A stretch of 64,000 nt of DNA from assembly GCF_030272615.1 (NCBI RefSeq), contig NC_081408.1, positions 402,781,889 to 402,845,888 of the forward strand. Direction: 5' to 3'. The position numbers and the translations under genes were made by a program. Below are positions 55,644 to 64,000 of this stretch, piece by piece. Origin of the DNA: Cryptomeria japonica (lineage: Eukaryota; Streptophyta; Pinopsida; Cupressales; Cupressaceae). How positions within the stretch are numbered: the stretch's first letter is position 1; each line of letters begins with the position of its first letter. The notes under the pieces were generated by a model. That model searched no databases. It saw only the letters and a list, made by a program, of their open reading frames with translations, and was not told the origin of the DNA.

Positions 55644-57972
55644 TTAAGCATAGTATCTACGCAAGTGCATAGCGTTTATAGGGTCTTTAAGAGGCGTACC
55701 GTCTACATCCGCTATTTTGTAAGCATCCGATCCATAATCTTCAATAACGATATACGGTCCAAGCCAATTAGGACTGAATTTTCCCTTTTCTTCAGGTAAG
55801 GCATTCACATTGCGCTGATTCTCATAGAGAACTAAGTCACCCACCAAGAAGGAACGTTGAATAACCTTATCATTATAGTTTCGTTGTAGAGTTTTGTGAT
55901 ACGCTTGAATATGCTCAAGAGCATTTATACGCTGTTCATCAAGCATCTCAAGCTGTTGAAGTCTTTGTTCTCTATAGGAGTCATCATCTATTATACCTTT
56001 GAGAGAAACTCTAAGTGATGGAATCTCTAATTCTAAAGGCATGATAGCATCAGCACCATAAACAAGATTATAAGGAGTAGTTCCCATGGCAATTCGTACA
56101 CTCGTTCGGTAGGCCCAAAGAGCATAGATTAGCTGAGTACTCCAATCCTTACCATGCTTATTCACAGTTTTGCGAAGAATTTGTTCGATTATTTTATTGG
56201 ATGATTCGGCTTGACCATTTGATTGAGGATAGTATGGTGTAGAAAATCGATGTTTGATATGATATTTCTCGAGGAATTGCTTCACGTCTTTATTCTTAAA
56301 TGATGTCCGATTATCAGAGATTATAGTGGAAGGTATCCCAAATCGAGAAATAATGTTTTCTAGAAGAAATCGACAAATCACTTCAGCTGTAGTGGAGCGA
56401 AGAGGAACAACTTCTACCCACTTTGTAAAGTAATCTGTTGCGGTTATAATGAAAACATGTCCTTGAGATGAAGGAGGAGAGATTTTACCGATGAGATCCA
56501 ACCCCCATGCAGAGAAAGGCCAAGAAGCTACCTGAGAACGGAGTTCTTGGGCAGGAGCATGAATCAAATTATTGTGTTGTTGACATTGATGACATTTCTT
56601 AACAAATGAAAAAGAATCCTGCTGCATAGTTTGCCAATAATATCCCATTCGAAGTAATTTTTGAACCAAGGATTTACCTCCAAAATGCCCCCCACAGGCA
56701 CCTGAATGCACCTCTTCAAGAGGAATAGGGATTTCTGATTTGTTAAGACAGCGAAGGAGAAGACCGTTATAACCCCTTCGGTAAAGAACATTAGAAAGAA
56801 TGATATACCTAGCAGACAACTTGCGAATTCTAGCCCTATTGTTCCTATTGGCGGAATCAGGAAAGGTACCATCAGTCAAGTATCTTACGATATGCGAGTA
56901 CCATTCATCCGGGTCTATGAAGTCGCAACATGTCACTAGGCTGGAATCATCTACAATAGCTGGAGAAGTAAGGTTGTGAATAACAAATTTAAGATCAACG
57001 ACGGGGTCCTCTAAAGATACAAGAGAAGCCACACATGCCATTGCGTCCGCATGTCGATTATCTTTTCGAGGAACAGGTTCTATGGTGTAAGAATCAAATT
57101 TTTGTAACAAAGAGATAGCAAGGTCTTTATACTGTGATAAATTGTCTTGTTTTGCTTGATACAGTCCTGTTACCTGTTGTATAATCAGTTGAGAATCTCC
57201 AAAAATATGTATGTGTTTTATATTCAACGCTAAGGCTGCCTTTATTCCTGCTATAAGAGCCTCATACTTAGCAATGTTATTGGTACATAAGAAATTGAGA
57301 CGGTAAGATAAGGGAATGGACTTCTTTGTAGGAGAAATCAGAACAACACTTGCCCCCGATCCCGTACGACACTTAGAGCCATCAAAGTATAACTCCCAAG
57401 TTTCATCTTTTTCTGTACAAAGGATGAAATCGTCAGGAAAAGACTCAGGGTTAGGGAAGGAGAAAGGTGAAGGGGCCTCAACTAAGTGATCAATCAACGC
57501 TTGCCCTTTAATTGCTCTTTGTGAAACAAATTTAAGGTCAAATTCAGTTAACATCATAACCCACTTAGCTAGGTGTCCTGATAAATCAGTTTTAGAGAAA
57601 AGATGCTTCAACGGATCAAACTTTACCATGACGTGGACTTCTGAATTTAAGAGATAATGTCTCAATTTCTGAGTCGCAAACACCAAGGCCAAGCATTGTC
57701 TTTCTATCGCAGAATATCGGGTCTCATAATCGAGTAAGGTACGACTTATATAATAAACCGGACACTCCTTACCATCTTTATCATGTTGTGCCAATAATGC
57801 TGCAAGAGCATGAGAGGAAGCCGCTGTATAAAGAAGGAAGGGTTGAGAAGGTTCGGTCGGTCGAAGGATAGGAGGATTAGCCAAATACATTTTTAAATCT
57901 TCAAATGCTTGCTGACAATCCTCATTCCATTGAAAAGTGATATTCTTTTTGAGAAGTTGAGTGAAAGGAAAA
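55644..57972 (-). pseudogene. Gypsy RNase H, archaeal-type RNase H and integrase
   Basis: An open frame to the stop at 55644 carries, in order, the RT-linked RNase H (PFLLYTAASSHALAALLAQH, YSAIERQCLALVFATQKLRH) and a second RNase H of the archaeal type (WELYFDGSKCRTGSGASVVL, NIAKYEALIAGIKAAL, IFGDSQLIIQQVTG). A zinc-binding HHCC (EVHSGACGGHFGGKSLV, then KKCHQCQQHNN) and an integrase core follow. The integrase triad D (WGLDLIGK), D (TIISDNRTSFKN) and E (NGQAESSNKIIEQ) is intact. The C-terminal part includes WLGPYIVIEDYG. A one-base shift in a short homopolymer near 57969-57973 separates it from the upstream RT frame. Otherwise about 780 codons are open. Confidence 0.95.
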
Positions 57973-60162
57973 AGTACGATCCGCAAGTTGAGATACAAAC
58001 CTACGAATAGCTTGAATTTTTCCTTGTAAACTTTTGAGTTGAGACACATTTCTAGGAGGTGGCATGTTGACAATAGCATCTATTTTCTTAGTATCCACCT
58101 CAATCCCACGATGCGAAACTATGAATCCTAATAGTTTTCCACTATCCACACCAAAAACACATTTTCGGGGATTCAAGCGCATGTGATATTTACGAATCCT
58201 TTCAAAGATTTGACGAAGGATCTTAATATGATCTATGCGAAGAATGGATTTGGCTAAAACATCATCAACATAGTCTTCTAGAATCTTATGCATGTAATCG
58301 TGAAAGATAAGGGTCATCGCTCGTTGATAAGTTGCACCGGCGTTTTTAAGTCCAAAAGGCATCATTATCCAACAAAACATACCCCAAGGAGTGGTGAAAG
58401 CAGTTTTGAATTGATCTTGAGGGTTAATGAAAATTTGATTGTATCCTGAAAAACCATCTATGAAGGATAATAAGGCATGTCCTGCCGTAGAATCAACTAT
58501 CATGTCAATGTTTGGAAGAGGGAAATCATCTTTTAAAGAAGCCTTATTTAGATCCCGGAAATCGGTACACATTCTTATTTTATTATCTGGTTTAGCCACA
58601 ACGACAATATTTGAAATCCATGGGGAATAATCAATAGGGCGGATAAATCCAGCCTCCAATAACTTTTCAATCTCAGCCTTAACAAGCAAAGCCACCTTAG
58701 GATTCATTTTTCGAATCTTTTGTTTCACGGGCTTAGCATCAGGGACTAAGACAATATTATGAGTAACAATCTTAGGATCTATACCGAGCATGTCAGAGTA
58801 TGTCCAAGCAAAGATCTCGGGGAATTCATGCAATAAATCTTCATATTGTTTTTGTTCCTCTTCATCCAAACATTTTCCAATTTTAATAACTTTTTCTTCA
58901 TTGCAAGGATCCATCTTAACATTAGTGGTGTCACTTATGAGAAGATTACTTTGTTGAGGAGTATCTTTTAGTTGAGGGAATTCTTTCACAATCTCATCGT
59001 TATCAATCTCTTTTCCAAAATAGGCTTCAGTGTTCAAACAATAAGGGAGTCCCCTATTGTGATGATAACGAGGAAGAGTATCATATGCTCCTAAAAACTC
59101 AGCTAAAGCATCATCGGTAGGAAACACATCCAAAGCACAGGCACACGAAGGATCCTCATCAATGTACTCAGGGTGTTGCATTGATAGAGATGTAGAAATA
59201 GCATTAACACTAATACATGGTCTCTTAGAAGCTTTAGTGCGCTTGTAGGGATTATAGCCAAGTCCAAAGGCATAATTGTGAAGATTATTCTCTAGAGGAA
59301 CCTTTATTCCTTGTTCGTGAGCGCCACATCCATTTCCATGGTACCCATGCTTAGCAAAAATGCGAAAACCACGACCATAACGATCAGCCATTTCAGAAAG
59401 AGAAGGCAGTTTTTCATAAGACAAAGAGTCAAACTCTTCAGAATTAGAGGTGTGAGGAGAAGAAGTTTGAGAAGCGGCCACAAAATTATTACTCATAGGC
59501 TCAGGTAATGTTGATTGATTTTTAGCTTCTTCCTTCTTTTCAGCTTTAAGCTCTCTAGAAGGAACCTTATATTCACCTACAAAGGTAGGATTAAAATCAA
59601 GGGATCCCCAATCGTCGTCTGCGAGAACTTTCTCAGGATCAAAATCCTTCTTATGTGTAGTTTCAAGTCGAGAAGAGTCTTCTTCAGGAGCTCCAGACTC
59701 ATCCAAAGAATTTTGATCATCAGAGAGCGAGGACTCATTGATAGGTATCTTATTTAAAGAGTCATCACTAGACGAGGGCGGCTTAGAGGCACCCCCTTTG
59801 GAAGTAGATATTTGCAAACAGGCTTGAAAATTAGTATCACCTATCAAGGTATATGTCTTATTGTTATAAATAAATTTAACTTGTCTATGCAATGTAGAGG
59901 GGACAACTTGCATACTGTGAATCCAAGGTCTCCCTAATAACAAGTTGTATGTTAGATTTCCCGACATAACATGGATAGGAGTAGGCAAAGTAACAGGCCC
60001 CACTGTGATGGGTAAGGTGATAGTACCTAATGAAGTTTTAGCCACATTATCAAAGCCTCTAATAGGACGAGAGTCAGGCTCAATTAGAGATGTATCCACA
60101 TTCATCTTATGCAAAAGATTAATGCTACACACATTGAGACCAGAGCCATTATCTACTAGTGT
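57922..60162 (-). pseudogene. Gypsy protease, G-patch-like segment and reverse transcriptase
   Basis: It starts with the aspartic protease motif LVDNGSGLNVCSINLLHKM directly after a TGA at 60165-60163, in the same frame as the upstream ORF. LLLGRPWIHSM closes the protease. A G-patch-like glycine-rich stretch follows (YGRGFRIFAKHGYHGNGCG). RT runs from FIRPIDYSPWISNIVVVAK through VRMCTDFRDLNKA-like sequence, SFIDGFSGYNQI, MPFGLKNAGATYQRAM and YVDDVLAKS, the YVDD active site being intact. The frame ends near 57922 because of the one-base shift at about 57970. Confidence 0.93.
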
Positions 60163-61191
60163 TCATCTTATAGCAGTGTCTTTCATGATAACCACAATCA
60201 TCAAGGGATCATATTGATGTTGGATTTCACTAGTAGGAAACTCATCTTGGGTAAACACAATTTGAGCTTTAGGATTCATCACAGAGTTAACCAAAGATGC
60301 TATATTACTAGATGTATTTGGTGGAGGAACATTCAAATCTTTCAAGGCATCTTGTAACATTCCATGATGAGCGGAAGAAGTTTGAATCAAATGCCAAAGG
60401 GATATCTTAGCACGGGTAGCTTTAAGTTGTTCTATGAGATCATATTCCTTGCCAAGAACTTGTGAAATACGTGGAGCTTGCGGAAGAATTGGTTGAGAAT
60501 TCGGAAGAGGAACTGGAATAACAGGAGGAGGACTAGGCTGCCTATTATTTCTGGTATGATAAGTATGGGCAACCGCATGATAACTCTCTCTAGTTATTTG
60601 CTTGGCATAACTATAAGGACTTATAGGTTTTCTTCCTTGCACAGTGATGATTGGTTTATTCGGAGTATGAAAAGAATCAGGATCATACCTTCCTTGGACA
60701 GTAAGGAGAGGTGATTTAGGACCTTGAAAGGTGGGAGAAGGATAAGCACCTTGGACTTCAAAGAGAGGCTTTTTATGCTCATTCAAGTTTATCATGTTAA
60801 CCAATTTAGAGGTTTTGTTTTTGTTTAAAGATTTCGATAAAACCACAAAGTCATCAAGAGCATCATCCAACAAAGCATGATCATATCTATTAAAAGGTTT
60901 ATCTTTTGATTCAAAAGGAGACATCTCCTCATAGAGGGGATTGTTGAAAACAACCATGTTACTAGATTTAGTGGAAGAGTTGATAGGAATGTACCCTTGA
61001 GAGGACTCATTCAACTTATCTTTCTCATCGCAACGAAATGGCATAGTAACAAGGTTTATGAGTTTTTGGTAAAATGAAGGTTTAGCATCCCTAGGGTTCG
61101 AAAACTCATCTAAAGCTTCATCTAATTCATCTTGGCTATACTCATAATAATCATCATAAGCATGAACATTTTGCAAATAAAAGTCTGACAT
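60163..61191 (-). pseudogene. N-terminal part of the gypsy polyprotein without a recognisable gag
   Basis: 342 open codons from an ATG at 61191 to the TGA at 60165-60163. The N-terminus is acidic and Tyr-rich (YDDYYEYSQDELDEALDEF). The middle has three VQG-containing repeats (FEVQGAYPSPTFQG, LLTVQGRYDPDSF, IITVQGRKPIS). The C-terminal part EYDLIEQLKATRAKISLWHL is the linker seen just before protease in plant gypsy polyproteins. The retrotransposon gag core and CCHC knuckle normally found upstream are absent, and only 165 bp separate this ATG from the LTR. The element probably depends on gag from elsewhere. Confidence 0.75.
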
Positions 61192-61356
61192 TTTGAAATG
61201 AAAGTTGCATGAAAATTAAACACACAATGCAAAGAAACACACTTTTTTTTTTTTTTAATAATAAAAATGAAATGAAAACACACTAGATCTAGATCTAGAT
61301 CTAACAAATGCAATGCAAGAAGAAGCAATGATAGATTCACGTCGAGTTCACCAAAA
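61192..61356 (-). promoter_or_regulatory. Gypsy leader with candidate primer-binding site
   Basis: Three bases inside the 5' LTR the minus strand reads TGGTGAACTCGACGTGA (61353-61337), the right place and start (TGG) for a primer-binding site. I cannot assign the tRNA. The leader also has a poly-A/T run (61242-61257) and tandem agatct hexamers (61286-61303). Confidence 0.6.
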
Positions 61357-63012
61357 TGTGTGGGGGAAAAAAGCGAGACTAGGTTATCATGCCCTAATCC
61401 TACCTTTTGTCACACATTACGGAATACGAAAGAGCCTAGAGGTATCACACAATTGGCTACTTCTTTTTGTGAAAGAGAGAGCCACGGGCTACCTATTAGG
61501 ATTTCTATTCCTTTGTTGTAATTGAAAGGTAAGATTATGCAAGTTCAATTCCTAACCCTAAAATGCAAGTATGAGCTAACAACAAGATTGCAGAATTGAA
61601 CTTAAACAATGGAAAGCTGTAAACACAAGGATAAGACAAGAATGCAAATGCATACCCGGAGTCAAAATCTGAGTGGAAATGTTCGGGACGGGGGTGCGGG
61701 CGCCACTGTCCTGATTCTGCACCCGAAACTGCACCTGAAACTGCTGTTTTGCACTCTGGAAACTGTCTAAAATGCTATCTGTCAGGAGGACCAGGGCGCC
61801 CAGCGCCTCTGTCCCAGGGACCAGGGCGCCCAGCGCCCCTGTCCTGGCAGGACCAGGGCGCCCCACACCCCTGTCCTGGTATCTTGCTCTGCAATTTGAT
61901 GTGGGGTGCTGTCTCGACCTGCTTTTTTCGGATCTGCAACCTGCGGCGTCGTCCGAGTCTCGAAACCTGCACTTATATTTGAAAAAGGATGTTTGGGCGG
62001 CTATATAGGGTTTTGCCTTAGTCAAACCCCCGCTTCGGTGATTTCCACCTCCACGAATAGCCAAGTTGTATTGTAAAAGTAATGTGTGTGCAGACCTTGT
62101 GTGTGTGCAAGATCTAAAATGCAAGTAAGCAAACTAGAGCAACCTAGAAAGTAAACCCTAATTGCTTGTTAATGATAATGTAAATGCTCCAAATCAAGAT
62201 GCAAAGTGATCTAAAGCATGAATAAATGAGATATTGAAGCTTATGCAAAGACATGAAAACAACATGAAATCATACCCAACCCTCAAGGGAGGAGTACAAG
62301 CCAATCTTCAGTCGGTGATCTCCTATTGTTCTTCAATGTCTTCCAAGCCCTAAATGAATAGAATTGATAAATGCTTGATAGAGGGATGTTGAATGTTGTT
62401 GAAGTCTTCAAAGATCTGCTCTTTCGCTGCATATGAGGTTCCTGAAAACAAAATTTCGATCCCTTCAAATGAAGAAAGAGAGCTCTTATGTATGAAACCC
62501 TAGGTCGTAATTTCGTCTTTTGGCCGACCTAGAGATTGAATATCCCCCCAATTTCTTGGGGTTAAGCTTTATTTTATGATTGGATCGCGCTCCTAAAATT
62601 TCGGGAAAAATGTCCGGGACCGTGTGCACTCCGGGTGCCACGGTCCCGACAACTTTTCACCAAATTTTCAGGGCCATCAGATATGATGATTTTAGAGAGA
62701 ATCCTGAAGTTACAGGTGATTTCGAGATGTTTTGACCCCCGAAATCAAGCCCCCAAGCTCAGAATAGGGCCTAATTAGGGTTTTTGATTAAGTGATGTAT
62801 TGGAAGAACAAAACGAAAGGGGCACACTTTAATGAAAGGGCCCGACTTTATGATGTGGAAAATGATGAAATAGAACCTTTAGACCTAATTAATTTGATTA
62901 ATTAAGTGCTAAAGGGGAAATGCAATGCAAAATGCAACTGCGCCAAGGCAGGTGCTAAACTAGGTGTTAAATTGTACTGCTTTAGCAAGTGCGTACAATT
63001 TATGATGTTACA
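61357..63012 (-). repeat. 5' LTR of the gypsy element (1656 bp)
   Basis: Same length as the other LTR. Most differences I could read are transitions, many of them C/T or G/A. It would contain the promoter for the genomic RNA. Confidence 0.96.
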
Positions 63013-63310
63013 GGGTCTTTTGATTTTCGATATGGGTCTTTGATATTTCTTTCGATATGATGCTTGATTGTTGCTTTCGATATGGGTCTTGATTTGATGC
63101 TTGCAATATGGATCTTTGATTGCTTGCGTTATGGATCTTTGATGGCTTGCATTATGGATCTTTGATTTTTTTTATGGGTTCTGTTTTGATGCTTGCATTA
63201 TGGGTCTTTGATTTTTGATATGGGTCATGATTTGATGCTTGCGTTATGGGTCTTTGATTTTTGATATGGGTCCTGATTTGATGATTGCATTGTTTCAAGT
63301 TGATTTTGAT
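63013..63310. repeat. gatatgggtcttgatttgatgcttgc minisatellite, right part
   Basis: Continuation of 50040-50265, with about ten diverged 25-35-bp units built from gatatgggtctttgat, ttgatgcttgc and gcgttatggatctttgat. The TSD gggtc of the gypsy element is part of a repeat unit. Confidence 0.88.
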
Positions 63311-63362
63311 GGATATATCGGATAGATGTGGGAACTGATGATGTACATTTGTTGTTTTGTAG

Positions 63363-64000
63363 GTACAACTTGGCGTACTTCAGTTGTGAGAGCGATTTTC
63401 GAGACCATGGTCATTGATTCCTCGCTTATCATAGGCTGATAGAGATGTGATTGAGAGATGCAGTTTATCATCCTTACTAGACATGCCTCGGTATATCATT
63501 AACCGGGGTTTGCTGACAGCTTTGGCAGAGAGGTGGCACAGTGACACGAACACCTTCCACTTGGCTACGGACGAGATAACAGTCACACTAGAGGACCGTT
63601 ATCGCATTCTGCCTATTCCTATTGTTGGGGCCTTGTTGCCATATGAGAAGACTCAGGAGGGTGGGACAGAGGCTCTCCGTTGCATCTTCTAGGATGATCA
63701 GATTAGTGGATAGGAGATCCCATGGCAGGAGTTCATGGATTTTGATTATGCTCTATTGCACTTGGTACTAGCAGGTTTCATTGGTGGATTTCTGTGTCTC
63801 GTCCGTAGATCGAAGGGACTAGTTGTAGGACGGGGATTGGTGTTGGAGGATATGGTCACACAGGGATGCAGGTTCGCATGGGGGTCCTGTATGTTAGCCC
63901 ACCTTTACAGAGAGCTTCACCAGGTGGTGTATCTAGGATACAATAGTTTATCAATGGGGGTGAAATTACTACAAGTGTGAGCATAGGTGCACATTCCTGC
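63363..64000 (+). pseudogene. Exon 2 of the older PMD gene (partial, runs off the window)
   Basis: It begins after an acceptor-like ttgttgttttgtag at 63349-63362, in frame with exon 1 at 49416-49496. It encodes a diverged PMD: ADRDVIERCSLSSLLDMPRY, LLTALAERWHSDTNTFHLAT, EITVTLEDRYRILPIPIVG, DYALLHLVLAGFIGGFLCLV and WGSCMLAHLYRELHQVVYLG. Stops are at 63387, 63432, 63690, 63711 and 63978. Each could be one transition from a CAG, CGA or TGG codon. The gene is dead and older than the copy at 52502-55019. Confidence 0.82.

Larger units (their letters stand above)
50266..63012 (-). mobile_element. Ty3/gypsy Tat-like element (12.7 kb) with antisense PMD gene, TSD gggtc
   Basis: LTRs of exactly 1656 bp each (50266-51921 and 61357-63012) start TGTGTGGGGG and end GTTACA. 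The TSD gggtc is at 50261-50265 and 63013-63017. On the minus strand the order is 5' LTR, candidate primer-binding site, protease-RT-RNase H-aRNase H-integrase, then purine tract and 3' LTR. The additional archaeal-type RNase H and the DNGS protease motif point to the Tat lineage. No recognisable gag domain exists. A three-exon PMD gene lies on the plus strand between pol and the 3' LTR. I count roughly two dozen LTR differences (about 1.4%), so the insertion is young. Confidence 0.95.

Noticed and set aside
1-64000. CRISPR arrays, operons, ribosome binding sites, prophage
   Set aside because: The window is eukaryotic. Regular short repeats present are minisatellites within transposons.

Overview
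The window reads as repeat-dense nuclear DNA of a large-genome land plant. I see no intact host gene. Everything recognisable is transposon-derived: plant L1-type LINEs with a zinc-knuckle ORF1, Ty1/copia, Ty3/gypsy of the Tat type with a second (archaeal-type) RNase H, hAT, and plant mobile domain (PMD) genes. Low GC, deep nesting and many solo LTRs suggest a gymnosperm, but that is inference; no ribosomal, organellar or host marker is present to prove it.

Layout. About 0.64-17.5 kb is an old minus-strand LINE cut apart by nested insertions, most of which I could close with exact target-site duplications (TSDs). A solo LTR (3689-4509, TSD ccctg) splits the RT. Another (6337-7205, TSD ccctg) splits ORF1. 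A degenerate 818-bp hAT (16350-17167, TSD ctttgtcc) splits ORF1 again; at its first base sits a solo LTR (8355-16345, TSD gtcct). That LTR hosts a 2.0-kb non-autonomous LTR element (8361-10399), a second solo LTR (11091-15744) carrying a 3.57-kb hAT transposon (11630-15202), and a 334-bp miniature LTR element (16003-16336) whose LTRs contain a tRNA-like gene. A broken Ty1/copia element occupies about 17.5-24.9 kb; one of its LTRs is split by another solo LTR (17689-19401).

25-48 kb is mostly degenerate repeat: an LTR-element remnant near 25 kb, a 672-bp inverted-repeat element (32928-33599), a tandem family of about 0.9-1.1-kb units (34.7-40.5 kb) split by a 2.55-kb non-autonomous LTR element with an acidic ORF (37012-39563), an ORF1-only LINE insertion (41524-43194), a LINE endonuclease fragment (45.4-46.2 kb) and simple repeats.

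47.5-64 kb holds the most interesting part. A young Ty3/gypsy Tat-like element (50266-63012, 1656-bp LTRs, TSD gggtc) encodes protease, RT, two RNase H domains and integrase on the minus strand, but no recognisable gag. On the opposite strand it carries a three-exon PMD gene (52502-55019). It is inserted in the repeat-filled first intron of an older PMD gene (49416 to beyond the window end), which itself appears to be the antisense gene of an older element of the same kind. The two PMD genes share strand, exon layout and position relative to an LTR, so an antisense PMD gene looks like a stable component of this retrotransposon type. The visible stop codons in both PMD genes can be explained by single C-to-T or G-to-A changes, as expected for methylated, silenced copies.
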